Under the pieces are notes generated by a model. The model did not search any database. It had not been told where the DNA came from and saw nothing but the letters and a program-made list of their open reading frames with translations. Below are positions 38,553 through 46,100 of a stretch of 64,000 nt of DNA, piece after piece (position 1 is the stretch's first letter; each line of letters starts with the position of its first letter). The translations under genes and the position numbers were made by a program. The stretch is from Deinococcus deserti VCD115 (lineage in GTDB: Bacteria; Deinococcota; Deinococci; Deinococcales; Deinococcaceae), in assembly GCF_000020685.1 (NCBI RefSeq), contig NC_012527.1, positions 24,001 through 88,000 on the forward strand. The letters are read 5' to 3'.

Positions 38553-39529
38553 CCTCTCACCACATCCGGCGCGTCCGCGCGGATGCCCCACGCAAAGGGA
38601 TCGCCCGGCTGGACGATCAATTCCCCTTCCGCCGTGATAAAAGCCTGGCCGGTGATGGTGGGGCACAGGGCGCCGCCGTGCCAGTGGTACTGGCCCTCGA
38701 ACTCTGTGCCAATAACGCTTTGCTGCACCCAGCGCTGTCCCGGCGCCAGGAGTCCGTCCGCTGCCAGACAGGCCATCTTGGCGCTGGTGCCGGTGCCGCA
38801 TGGGCTGCGGTCATATGCCTTCCCAGGGCACAGCACGAAATTACGTGACACGCCGTCCACGTGACCGAACAGCTCGATATGGTCGATCTCGGCTCCGTCT
38901 GCACCGGTGATCCCCGCCGCCTCCAGCGCCTGACGGACGCGCCAGGCATGGTCGGTCAAGGCTTCCACATTGGCGACGGTGAGGTCCTGATCCCCCGAGT
39001 CCGTCAGGAAAAACCAGTTGCCACCCCAGGCCACGTCTCCCCGCACCTCGCCGATGCCGGGCACCACAACGGTGACTCCCTGGCTGTGGCGGTAGGCAGG
39101 GACATTCTGCACGCTGACCCGTCCGTCTTCGTGCAACGTGGCTGAAACGACCCCTACAGGGGTGTCGATGCGGTGTTCTCCGGGTTCGATGCGGCCCAGG
39201 TAGGCCAGGGTAGAGACCAGGCCAATGGTGCCGTGGCCGCACATATTGAGCGGTCCGACGTTGTTGAAGAAGATCACGCCCGCGGCGCAGTCGGGCGCAC
39301 GGGGGGGAAGCAGCAGGGCACTGACCAGCACGTCGTTGCCGCGCGGCTCGTTGTTGATCAGACTGCGCCAGGCGTCGAAGTCCCTGGACAGAGCCTGGCG
39401 CTGCTCGGCCAGCGTCGCGCCGGGAATCGCAGGAAAACCGTCCAGGACGATGCGCGTGGGTTCACCCGCGGTATGCGAATCGATGAATTTCAAGCGCCGC
39501 TGTACGCGCACCGGGCTGGATTGAGACAT
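38549..39529 (-). CDS. 4-hydroxyproline 2-epimerase (proline racemase family)
   Basis: Converts trans-4-hydroxy-L-proline to cis-4-hydroxy-D-proline without a cofactor. Both catalytic cysteines of true epimerases are present: Cys in NMCGHGTIG and Cys in [11 protein letters not shown]. This excludes the Ser/Thr-containing dehydratase branch. The N-terminal [14 protein letters not shown] is the family signature. It has 326 aa from ATG 39529, which follows GGAG and a TATGGT element; the open frame to 39775 is non-coding. First gene of the six-gene operon. No transporter is included, so hydroxyproline uptake must be encoded elsewhere. Confidence 0.92.
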   Translation of the reverse strand: MSQSSPVRVQRRLKFIDSHTAGEPTRIVLDGFPAIPGATLAEQRQALSRDFDAWRSLINNEPRGNDVLVSALLLPPRAPDCAAGVIFFNNVGPLNMCGHGTIGLVSTLAYLGRIEPGEHRIDTPVGVVSATLHEDGRVSVQNVPAYRHSQGVTVVVPGIGEVRGDVAWGGNWFFLTDSGDQDLTVANVEALTDHAWRVRQALEAAGITGADGAEIDHIELFGHVDGVSRNFVLCPGKAYDRSPCGTGTSAKMACLAADGLLAPGQRWVQQSVIGTEFEGQYHWHGGALCPTITGQAFITAEGELIVQPGDPFAWGIRADAPDVVRG

Positions 39530-39541
39530 GACTCCACCATA
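39530..39541 (-). promoter_or_regulatory. Leaderless-type -10 element (TATGGT) of the hydroxyproline operon
   Basis: On the - strand TATGGT (39541-39536), then GGAGTC and ATG 39529. It supports the short start of the epimerase. Confidence 0.5.
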
Positions 39542-39594
39542 GGCAAGCGGGGTGCAGGTGTCTTGTACAGATTCGTAGTGCGGCGTGACGCTTT

Positions 39595-39607
39595 CTGCAC
39601 AGTGCAG
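39595..39607. promoter_or_regulatory. Palindrome CTGCAC-A-GTGCAG, candidate operator
   Basis: A perfect 6+1+6 palindrome in the short divergent region between the hydroxyproline operon and its AraC-type regulator, about 60 bp upstream of the operon -10. A candidate binding site; not tested. Confidence 0.35.
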
Positions 39608-39706
39608 TGGGCCCAGGCGACCCGGATCTCCTGCGGTGTCCTGCGCGCATTGGGCACGAGACCCGAAAGTCAGGAGGATTGCGGCATAGTAATTACGGAG
39701 GACGAC

Positions 39707-40453
39707 GTGCGGCCATCCCCCCTGCCTGAAGAATTCAGCACACCGGGCCTCCTGACTCTGCTGGAGCTGCTTCATTTCCTTCCGGATACGGTCGCCTTCA
39801 TCAAAGACATTCAGGGCCGGTACCTGTATGGCAACGATACTCTGCTTCGCCGGCTGCGCCTCAGCGACCCAGGTGCCTTAACTGGCAAACAGGCCAGTGA
39901 CGTTTTCCCGGCCGCTCTGGGCCAGAGTTACACCCAGCAGGATCTGGTGGTTCTGACTGGAAAGACACTCACGGAGCACCTCGAACTGCACCTTTACATG
40001 GGGGGACGGTCGGGCTGGTGCCTGACCACCAAGCGCGTACTGACCACGCCCGGTGGTCAGGTGATCGGACTCATGGGCATCTCTCGGGACCTCCCGGTGT
40101 CTCCCAGCAGCGGGTCGGCACTGTCTGAAGCGGTGACCTTTATCCATGACCACTACGCTCAGCCGCTTCAGATCGCGGCGTTGGCACAGCGGACCCAGAT
40201 GAGCCTGCTGACCTTCGAACGCCAGATTAAGCGGGTATACGGTGTGACTCCCAGTCAACTGCTGATTCGTGCCCGGGTCGAGGCCGCGACCAGACTGTTA
40301 CAGACCACGGACTTGCCTGTAGCCCGGATTGCTGTCGAGTGCGGATACTTTGACCACAGTGCCTTTACCCGGATCTTCCGGGCAACAGTTGGTGTCACTC
40401 CGCGCCAGTATCGCCTGCTCTTTCACCAGGAAGGCCTGAATTCAGGAGCCTGA
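39707..40453 (+). CDS. AraC-family regulator with N-terminal PAS domain, next to the hydroxyproline operon
   Basis: A 248-aa transcription factor. Residues 10-125 resemble a PAS fold ([23 protein letters not shown]). Residues 140-240 carry the two helix-turn-helices of AraC/Xyl[25 protein letters not shown] and [32 protein letters not shown]. The GTG at 39707 is preceded by GGAGG 5 nt upstream; the longer open frame to 39173 crosses the epimerase gene. It is divergent from the catabolic operon, so it most likely activates it in response to hydroxyproline or an intermediate. A PAS rather than cupin sensor is less usual for AraC members. Confidence 0.85.
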   Translation: MRPSPLPEEFSTPGLLTLLELLHFLPDTVAFIKDIQGRYLYGNDTLLRRLRLSDPGALTGKQASDVFPAALGQSYTQQDLVVLTGKTLTEHLELHLYMGGRSGWCLTTKRVLTTPGGQVIGLMGISRDLPVSPSSGSALSEAVTFIHDHYAQPLQIAALAQRTQMSLLTFERQIKRVYGVTPSQLLIRARVEAATRLLQTTDLPVARIAVECGYFDHSAFTRIFRATVGVTPRQYRLLFHQEGLNSGA

Positions 40454-40809
40454 CTGACGGTCCTTTTTCCAAGGAGCCGGCGTACGGGCTGGCTGCGCGT
40501 CTATCTCAGGCAGAGCATAGGCGGCACCGCCGCGGGCTGGGATGCCTCAGGAGTATCCAGCGTTCTGGCGACCAACCATTGTCGTCGCCGGGAGGACAGC
40601 TGTGAAATGCGCGTTGTGGAGCGCTGAAACGCAGATGCTGCCTGGCTGACGAGACTATTCCCGGAACGCGGCCTGACTTTCGGAGGTGTGACCTCCTGCA
40701 ACTGGAGCCGGACATGCTGAGGTCTACGCCCAGGGATGCATACACATGGCACTCAAGGAAAGGGAAAAGTAGCGTGTGAGACGGAATATCAGGAATCCGT
40801 GCGGCGGGT
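40454..40809. other. Intergenic region, no gene supported
   Basis: Short opposite-strand frames (40501-40752) lack family signs. A small hairpin, GGAGGT-GTG-ACCTCC, lies near 40684-40698. Possibly a relic of a lost gene. Confidence 0.3.
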
Positions 40810-40838
40810 TTGACATAGGGTGAATACCGTTCTATATT
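40810..40838 (+). promoter_or_regulatory. Consensus sigma-70 promoter
   Basis: TTGACA (40810-40815), exactly 17 nt, then TATATT (40833-40838). It is the best -35/-10 pair I found in the window. The predicted start is near 40845, only a few bases before a terminator hairpin. Confidence 0.7.
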
Positions 40839-40847
40839 AAAGAAATC

Positions 40848-40876
40848 AAGGCGGCCTTCGGGCCGCCTTCTTCTTG
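40848..40876 (+). terminator. Rho-independent terminator directly after a promoter
   Basis: AAGGCGGCC (40848-40856), loop TTCG, GGCCGCCTT (40861-40869), then CTTCTTG. A UUCG-type tetraloop on a 9-bp stem. Confidence 0.75.
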
Positions 40877-41015
40877 TAAATCTGGCCCAGCGAGATGTAG
40901 AGCATGGAAGTGTACGGTCAGGTGAAGGTGCCCAGGGGGCCGACGTTACCGTGTTCTTGGGAAGCCACCCACCTCTGCGCTCACAGGTGCAAAGGGTGTT
41001 GCCGGCACGCAGAAG

Positions 41016-41376
41016 TTATACGCGTACCTGCGCACGAACCTTTCCCTCTTTCTCGCTTGGCGGGAAGAGTACCGTGAACAACACCGCAAATGGCAGCGTG
41101 ACCACCGGCCAGATCATCAGCGTCAGCACGATCGCGCTCAGGTGGGTGGCCGCATGCTCACTGTCCTCGTAGGTGTGGCCGGTCCATGCTGACGGGGAAG
41201 GTAATGAACACGAGCGGCAAGGTCAGGCAGGCGTACACGTGCAGACCATGCGTAATCTGCTGACGCCACCGCACCGGGCAGCGGAGCCACGAGGCCCGGG
41301 TGGTGAGGTACATGCTGAGAGGGCCTAAGAAAAGCCGTATCAGGGGGTACAGCACGTCGGTGACGTCGGGTGGCAT
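41016..41376 (-). pseudogene. Frameshifted small membrane protein
   Basis: From ATG 41376 the frame reads a membrane-like protein (MPPDVTDVLYPLIRLFLG, then ACLTLPLVFITFPVSM) and hits a stop after DRPHLRGQ. Shifting by one base near 41190 restores a continuous C-terminal part, TGHTYEDSEHAATHLSAIVL, and a further helix ending in PPSEKEGKVRAQ, up to TAA 41016. Together they would give a protein of about 119 aa with three hydrophobic segments. A single-base indel, real or a sequencing error, is the simplest reading. Family unknown. Confidence 0.55.
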
Positions 41377-41426
41377 GATTCCAGACTCCATGCGTCGGAA
41401 AGTTATCGCCTCCGCATATGGCACCC

Positions 41427-41570
41427 TCAAACGCGGAGTCTCAGAGCGTGACGCCATTCCTGTACGATCCTCAGTTCTGCGCGCGCTTTTTCCAGTAGGG
41501 CTTCTGTGAATTGCACATCCAGCCGGTATTTAGCCTCAACCTGATCCAGCCCGGTCATCTCAAGGTCCAT
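41427..41570 (-). CDS. Possible small ORF (47 aa), upstream of the broken membrane gene
   Basis: ATG 41570 to TGA 41427. The peptide (MDLEMTGLDQVEAKYRLDVQ onward) is a charged, helix-forming sequence with good codon use and would lie about 50 nt upstream of the frameshifted membrane gene on the same strand. It is too short for confident calling, and no ribosome site is convincing. Function unknown. Confidence 0.35.
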   Translation of the reverse strand: MDLEMTGLDQVEAKYRLDVQFTEALLEKARAELRIVQEWRHALRLRV

Positions 41571-41934
41571 ATGCCACCCGCGTCTCAGGCTTGCGGGTGA
41601 CAGGTCAGCCAGGCGCAGGCAGACCTCGCGTTACAAATCTTCTGCTCCCCGCCGTCTCCCTATGTCGCCGTGGTGCATCCTCAAACCGGGCAGATCGTGC
41701 GGGGTCTCAGAATGTACATCTCTGCCACCAACAGGAAACTTTCTCGGCAAAGGCAAGAGCTGCCCTGGACCCGGCACGAACAGGAATGGAATTGGGGAAA
41801 TACCCTCTCGGGACCGCGTACACCCGGTGACTCTACGACGGCCTAAACCCTGTCGCATGGCGTCGCGTAGCCTCACCTGTCTTAAGGCGGGCAAATGAGG
41901 CATCGGTGGGGAGAAGACCATGGAAACATGACTC
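41571..41934. other. Accessory intergenic stretch
   Basis: About 360 bases in which frames of 70-140 codons exist on both strands but none has recognisable domains. I see no RNA or repeat. Confidence 0.3.
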
Positions 41935-42150
41935 GTGCCCTGGGAAACCGTTGATATCAGTAGCGTCTGGGAAGGAGATACCGTCCGAGTGGATGGAGGC
42001 GAGCCGTTCATCGTGCGGGAGCTCATCGCCCGAAGGTTCTCTACCCTCCTGGTCATCGACGAACACCACCGCCGACGGGATATTCACGAGCCGCGCATCC
42101 TGGAACGCCGGAAAGTCGAGGCTGTCCAGGGCGCCCTTCTGCTCTCCTGA
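41935..42150 (+). CDS. Small hypothetical protein (71 aa)
   Basis: GTG 41935 to TGA 42150. The sequence WETVDISSVWEGDTVRVDGG followed by EPFIVRELIARRFSTLLVID reads as a compact beta-rich domain, much more protein-like than the overlapping - strand frame. No signal peptide or cysteine. The start is uncertain. Function unknown. Confidence 0.45.
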   Translation: MPWETVDISSVWEGDTVRVDGGEPFIVRELIARRFSTLLVIDEHHRRRDIHEPRILERRKVEAVQGALLLS

Positions 42151-42368
42151 TGGGGCAGCAGATACCCTGGGCCGGTTCTGATCCGTGAATGCAGGCGTCA
42201 ACGGTTCTGGCGGCCCTTCATTACATTCAGGTTGACCTGGTCCCGGGAACCTGGAGCGAGAGGATCGGCATAAACACAGATTAGTAGCGACAGCGGTTCA
42301 TAGCGTGACTCAGCGTTCACGCACGGATTACAGTTGAGGTCAGCCCCAGGCTCACTTAAGGAGGTCGC

Positions 42369-42605
42369 ATGAAACACCGTCAGCTCGCTGGACTTGTTCT
42401 TGCTGCAAGTGTTGCTCTGGGCAGCGGTGCGGTCGCCCAGAACGGCAATCCAAGGAACATGGGGACCTGTTCCCGTGCCTTTGCGCACGTGGGCCTCCGG
42501 CCCCTGTTGAATGACTTCATGCGCGATATCGCAACCCTGAACAGGGTACTCATGGGCGCTGTCGTGTTGTACCTGGCTCATGGCGGCGGCAATTGTCGCA
42601 ACTGA
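42369..42605 (+). CDS. Small exported protein (78 aa), unknown function
   Basis: ATG 42369 follows a perfect AAGGAGG 6 nt upstream. Residues 1-23 (MKHRQLAGLVLAASVALGSG) are a signal peptide with cleavage near AVAQ. The short mature part has two cysteines (MGTCSRAF and GGNCRN) that may form a disulfide. The ribosome site and signal peptide support a real gene. Role unknown. Confidence 0.6.
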   Translation: MKHRQLAGLVLAASVALGSGAVAQNGNPRNMGTCSRAFAHVGLRPLLNDFMRDIATLNRVLMGAVVLYLAHGGGNCRN

Positions 42606-42734
42606 TCTGGTCTTGAACCCTCGTCCAGGGTTGCCTGGTGTCTCGCTCAAATAGTGTGCAACTTGCCTGGATGATGTCTGGGTGGCCACCCACTCACGCC
42701 TGGATCAATAAAGTGCGTCTGATAACCGTCAAGG

Positions 42735-43496
42735 TCAGCCTTTTGCCAGGCGACGCACCATCAGGCGGATCATCACTTCATAGATGAGGTTCTCCGCTGT
42801 TTCGGCCAGCGCTTCGTACTCCTTGGCCACGCTTCTGGACTCCCTCAGCCAGGCAGAGGTGCGCTCTACGACCCAGCGGCGCTTCAGCATCACGAATTCC
42901 TTGGGCATCTCCACGACCCATGGAGGTCCGTCTTTGGGCACTCAGAGGCGCTGCCAGCCCAGCCCGGGCTGCTTCACGATCTCCAGGGTCCAACCCAGGT
43001 GTGTCGTGCTTCATACCGAGTTTTCCGGTGTACCCCGGGTCGGCCTGTTGGTGCTGCATGCGGGGAAACACGTTGTGCAGTATCCGCGGGGGGAGGACCG
43101 CGCCCGCGCCTCCTTTGAATGTCCGCCCCGTGCACTTTGACGGCCATGACGAGCTCCGGCGCGTTGCCAGGAAGATGACGCTTGCGTCCCTTCACCTTTT
43201 TGCCCCCGTCAGGCACACAGGGTCCGCCGGCTTTGGCGGTTTTGACGCATAGACTGTCGAGGATCACAGTGCCATGTGAGGCTGTGCGTCCTTCCCGGAG
43301 CCTCCATATTCGCTGAGAGTGGCAGACCGTCTGCCACGGTGGAAAATCATGCGGCATTGTCTGTCAGGCTACGGCCGCCATGTACAACAGAGAAGATGCC
43401 GTCCAGGATCTCTCGCACAGACTACAAACGGAAGCGGCCGGCTGGAGCCTCAGGAGGGAGAAGTGCTTGAATCATGTTCCACCCGGCATCGGTGTG
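42735..43496 (-). pseudogene. IS5-family transposase, multiply frameshifted remnant
   Basis: Pieces of one transposase occur in order in different frames. They are an N-terminal TDAGWNMIQALLPPEAPAGR, then a stop codon, REILDGIFSVVHGG, LPHDFPPWQTV, the DDE-core segment ASHGTVILDSLCVKTAKAGG with KKVKGRKRH, FPRMQHQQADPGYTGKL (second Asp) and the C-terminal [13 protein letters not shown] (Glu) to the stop at 42735. At least three frameshifts and one stop make it inactive. The typical IS5-like end AAGTGCGTCTGATAACC is visible just outside, near 42711-42727. The 5' end abuts the IS3-family element at 43501. Confidence 0.82.
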
Positions 43497-43500
43497 AGGA

Positions 43501-43529
43501 TGACCCGATATGGCGTAGATGGAGATAAG
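43501..43529 (+). repeat. Left terminal inverted repeat of the IS3-family element
   Basis: Begins TGACCCGATATGGCGTAG. It matches the reverse complement of 44708-44736 at 24 of 29 positions. Confidence 0.85.
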
Positions 43530-43552
43530 CCCTCACGATAGGAGGCACCATC

Positions 43553-43852
43553 ATGACTGATCGCAGAATCCACACCGCCGAGTTCAAGCGAGACGCAGTG
43601 CAGCTTGCTCGAACGAGCGGCAACCTGTCGGGCACCGCGCGTGACCTGGGCATCAACAGCTCCCTGCTGCGCAAATGGATGAATGCTGAGCAGGAGAAGG
43701 GCGAGTTGGCATTCCCTGGTCAGGGCAAACAGCTCCTCACTCCAGAGCAACAGGAGATACAACGGCTTCGCAAGGAGAACGAAATCCTGCGACAGGAGCG
43801 CGAGATCCTAAAAAAGGCGGCAGCCTTCTTCGCCAAAGAAACCACACGCTGA
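43553..43852 (+). CDS. IS3-family transposase OrfA
   Basis: A 99-aa DNA-binding subunit. A helix-turn-helix, FKRDAVQLARTSGNLSGTAR then LGINSSLLRKWM (res 10-45), recognises the IS ends. A leucine-zipper-like coiled coil follows (EIQRLRKENEILRQEREILKK, res 68-88). Near its end the A_AAA_AAG heptamer (43810-43816) lies in the phase needed for a -1 ribosomal frameshift into orfB, giving the OrfAB fusion that is the active transposase in this family. OrfA alone usually acts as a regulator. ATG 43553 has AGGAGG upstream. Confidence 0.9.
   Translation: MTDRRIHTAEFKRDAVQLARTSGNLSGTARDLGINSSLLRKWMNAEQEKGELAFPGQGKQLLTPEQQEIQRLRKENEILRQEREILKKAAAFFAKETTR
43810..43816 (+). promoter_or_regulatory. Programmed -1 frameshift site (A_AAA_AAG)
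   Basis: The slippery heptamer is in the correct reading phase at the end of orfA. The -1 frame is open from here through orfB with no stop. Confidence 0.8.
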
Positions 43853-43908
43853 GGTATGAATTCATCCAAGATCAACGCCCCGAGTACCGCCTGGACCTGC
43901 TGTGCCGG

Positions 43909-44712
43909 GTGCTGGAGGTCTCGGTGAGCGGGTACCACAGCTGGCGAAGAAGGCCGATCTGCGACCGCAAGGAAGAGGATGCGCTGCTCGAGCAGCGCAT
44001 CCAGGAAGTGCATCAACGTAGTAAACGCCGCTATGGGGCGCCACGCATTCACGCGGAGTTGCACGCTGGAGGAGTGCGCGTGTCCCGCAAGCGGGTGGCG
44101 CGTCTGATGCGTGCCAGTGGTCTGCGGGCCAAGGGAAAGCGCCGCTGGGTGCGGACCACGGAGAGCAGTCACACCATGGCCGTCTGCCCGAACCTGCTTG
44201 AGCGGCGGTTCGAGGTCTCGCAGCCGAACCAGGTCTGGGCGTTGGACCTGACGTATCTGCCCACGAAAGAGGGCTGGCTGTATCTCGCAGTCACCTTAGA
44301 CCTGCATTCGCGAGCCGTGGTGGGTTACGCGATGGACATGCAGATGCCAGCCACCTTGCCACTGGCGGCCCTTCAGATGGCTGCTGGCCGACGTCTTCCG
44401 CCACCAGGCCTCCTTCATCACAGCGACAGGGGCAGTCAATACGCGAGTGGCATCTTTCAGGCAGAACTGGCCCGCATGCGGGCCAGGGGCAGTATGAGTC
44501 GTAAGGGGGATTGTTGGGACAACGCCGTGGTGGAAAGCTTCTTCAGCTCCCTGAAAAGGGAGTTGCTGGAGGACACCATCTTTGAGACCCGGGACGTGGC
44601 CCGACAAGCCGTATTTGAATTCATCGAGGTCTTCTACAACCGTCAGCGTCGTCACTCGTCTCTTGGGTACTTGACGCCCCTGGAGTTCGAACGCCAAGCT
44701 ACAGCTGCTTAA
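43909..44712 (+). CDS. IS3-family transposase OrfB (integrase core)
   Basis: The catalytic DDE part of the transposase. The HTH_21 region RYGAPRIHAELHAGG is followed by the rve core: first Asp in VWALDLTYLPT, second in HHSDRGSQYAS, Glu in VVESFFSSLKRELL. All three are intact. The listed start is a GTG; the same frame is open upstream to the frameshift site at 43810 (RYEFIQDQRPEYRLD), so the natural product is probably OrfAB. 267 aa as listed. The C-terminal YNRQRRHSSLGYLTPLEFE is the family ending. Confidence 0.92.
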   Translation: MLEVSVSGYHSWRRRPICDRKEEDALLEQRIQEVHQRSKRRYGAPRIHAELHAGGVRVSRKRVARLMRASGLRAKGKRRWVRTTESSHTMAVCPNLLERRFEVSQPNQVWALDLTYLPTKEGWLYLAVTLDLHSRAVVGYAMDMQMPATLPLAALQMAAGRRLPPPGLLHHSDRGSQYASGIFQAELARMRARGSMSRKGDCWDNAVVESFFSSLKRELLEDTIFETRDVARQAVFEFIEVFYNRQRRHSSLGYLTPLEFERQATAA

Positions 44713-44736
44713 CTTCAGCTACGCAATATCGGGCCA
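44708..44736 (-). repeat. Right terminal inverted repeat of the IS3-family element
   Basis: The reverse complement begins TGGCCCGATATTGCGTAG and pairs with the left repeat at 43501-43529. Confidence 0.85.
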
Positions 44737-45088
44737 GGCCCAGTGAGACCATCTGGGCATGCAGTCCGGGCTATGGACGTACCAACTCCAACTGATCGTG
44801 CGCCATGTTCTACCTGGGCAGAACATACGCCAGCATGTTCTTCGGACGCACTTTAACGGACCACGGCTTTTATCCCCGCTGGTCGTTGTTCAACCTCCGT
44901 TGATGACTGATCAGCTTCATTGGAACAGTCAATATTTAAATCTTCTGTCGCTCTAAGAAGTTGGTGTGCGCATATTCATGAAGACAACATACTCACGTCT
45001 AACTTCCAACTACGATGCTAAATAACCTCTTGCTCTGGCCGTTGCGCAAGGTGCGAGCGTTGATCTGAGAACGAGGTTCGGGGGCTGT
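44737..45088. other. AT-richer flank of the IS element, no gene
   Basis: About 350 bases. The part from 44900 to 45020 is distinctly A/T-rich. I found neither the missing end of the IS5-family element nor a supported gene. Confidence 0.35.
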
Positions 45089-45295
45089 ATGTCAGCGTTG
45101 GATTATTCGTTGACACTTTGGGAACTAGAGTCGGAGCATGGAGAGAACAGCACGTATTACCGGATGCATCAGGACATTGTTGAAGTCACCACATGGGAGA
45201 CGTTAGTTAAGCTCTGGCGTGCTGTTGGTTTCAGGATCAAGACTGCCTATTCCTGGACTGCTTCACACCTTCACATCGGACAGTCACACATCTGA
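45089..45295 (+). CDS. Doubtful small ORF (68 aa)
   Basis: ATG 45089 to TGA 45295. The first part (SALDYSLTLWELESEHGENS and ETLVKLWRAVGF) reads as a possible protein, while the end looks non-coding. No ribosome site. It could be a truncated foreign gene in the decayed zone. Function unknown. Confidence 0.3.
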   Translation: MSALDYSLTLWELESEHGENSTYYRMHQDIVEVTTWETLVKLWRAVGFRIKTAYSWTASHLHIGQSHI

Positions 45296-45342
45296 TAATC
45301 AAAATAAGGTTTTGGTACCGCACAGGCAGCACCCAGGCGGTT

Positions 45343-45765
45343 ATGGAGTTCTCCATGACCGCAAGAGACGCGCCCGTGACGGGAGTTGCCGTGAGTTCGG
45401 TGCTTCTAACCCTGAAACTCCTGGTGACTGTCCGGCTTCTGAATGGCCTCGTCAGCACCGGAGCCCCGAACCCGGACCAGGTGACCCGTGTGCAGCTCAC
45501 ACGGGAGCTTCGCGCCCTGTCGGAATCGTCCACGATGGGCGCACAAGCTGCAGACCACATCAGCACACGGCTGACCGCGGCCCTGTCACGCGCTGATCAG
45601 GACGAGAACGCTCGCATATCCCCTTTGGGAACGCCAGGAAAGGAGAGGGATCGTCTTCACCTGACCAAGACTGTTCCGCCCAAAAGTGGGTCGCAGGGCG
45701 GGCCGAACCATGCTGGTCGGGAGATTCGTACCGCCACTCCCCCGCAGGATCAGGCGACCGGTTGA
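45343..45765 (+). CDS. Doubtful ORF (140 aa), partly protein-like
   Basis: Residues 5-95 contain a hydrophobic segment (VSSVLLTLKLLVTVRLL) and a charged helical stretch (DQVTRVQLTRELRALSES) that look coding. The last 45 residues are low-complexity and probably not. Opposite-strand frames cover the same region. It is either a small membrane-associated protein with a damaged end or chance. No family. Confidence 0.33.
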   Translation: MEFSMTARDAPVTGVAVSSVLLTLKLLVTVRLLNGLVSTGAPNPDQVTRVQLTRELRALSESSTMGAQAADHISTRLTAALSRADQDENARISPLGTPGKERDRLHLTKTVPPKSGSQGGPNHAGREIRTATPPQDQATG

Positions 45766-45904
45766 AGATTTCTCTGACATTGAAGCGGTCTTTCTGGGGC
45801 AGATGGTGCCGCCAGGTAAACGCGCTGAGCGTGTCGTGTGGTCCGGGAGGCGAGAGTGCTGGCGCCTCCCGATCAAGAAATTAAAAGAGGAGCTCAGCGT
45901 CTGA
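45710..45904 (+). CDS. Possible small protein (64 aa), unknown
   Basis: ATG 45710 to TGA 45904. DFSDIEAVFLGQMVPPGKRA followed by ERVVWSGRRECWRLPIKK reads as a compact basic protein. An in-frame start at 45686 is also possible. There is no clear ribosome site. It overlaps the tail of the doubtful 45343-45765 frame, so at most one of the overlapping parts is real. Confidence 0.35.
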   Translation: MLVGRFVPPLPRRIRRPVEDFSDIEAVFLGQMVPPGKRAERVVWSGRRECWRLPIKKLKEELSV

Positions 45905-46100
45905 GCGCGTCTGGTGCTGACCGTCACCCGGCTGGCTACCCCACCGGCAACCATGGCTCCAGCACGGCGGACCAAGATTCGTTTATTCAATTCGTTGGTG
46001 GATGCCGGTCGGCCTTAAGCGCCTTTGGCACGATGCCCACCAGACACCGGCAACATCGCTTTACGGTCGTTCTTATCGCAGCACCTCTCTGGGAGACACA

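Larger units (their letters stand above)
43501..44736 (+). mobile_element. IS3-family insertion sequence, apparently complete
   Basis: A 1236-bp element bounded by TG...CA ends and 29-bp imperfect inverted repeats (24 of 29 identical), with two overlapping transposase frames and a programmed frameshift site. Immediate flanks (gga on the left, ggc on the right) do not give a clear 3-bp target duplication. It abuts the N-terminal remnant of the IS5-family transposase, so it probably inserted into that older element. Confidence 0.88.

Noticed and set aside
37305..38864. 519-aa + strand frame opposite the D-amino acid oxidase-like gene
   Set aside because: Antisense shadow; the - strand frame has the FAD motif and operon context.
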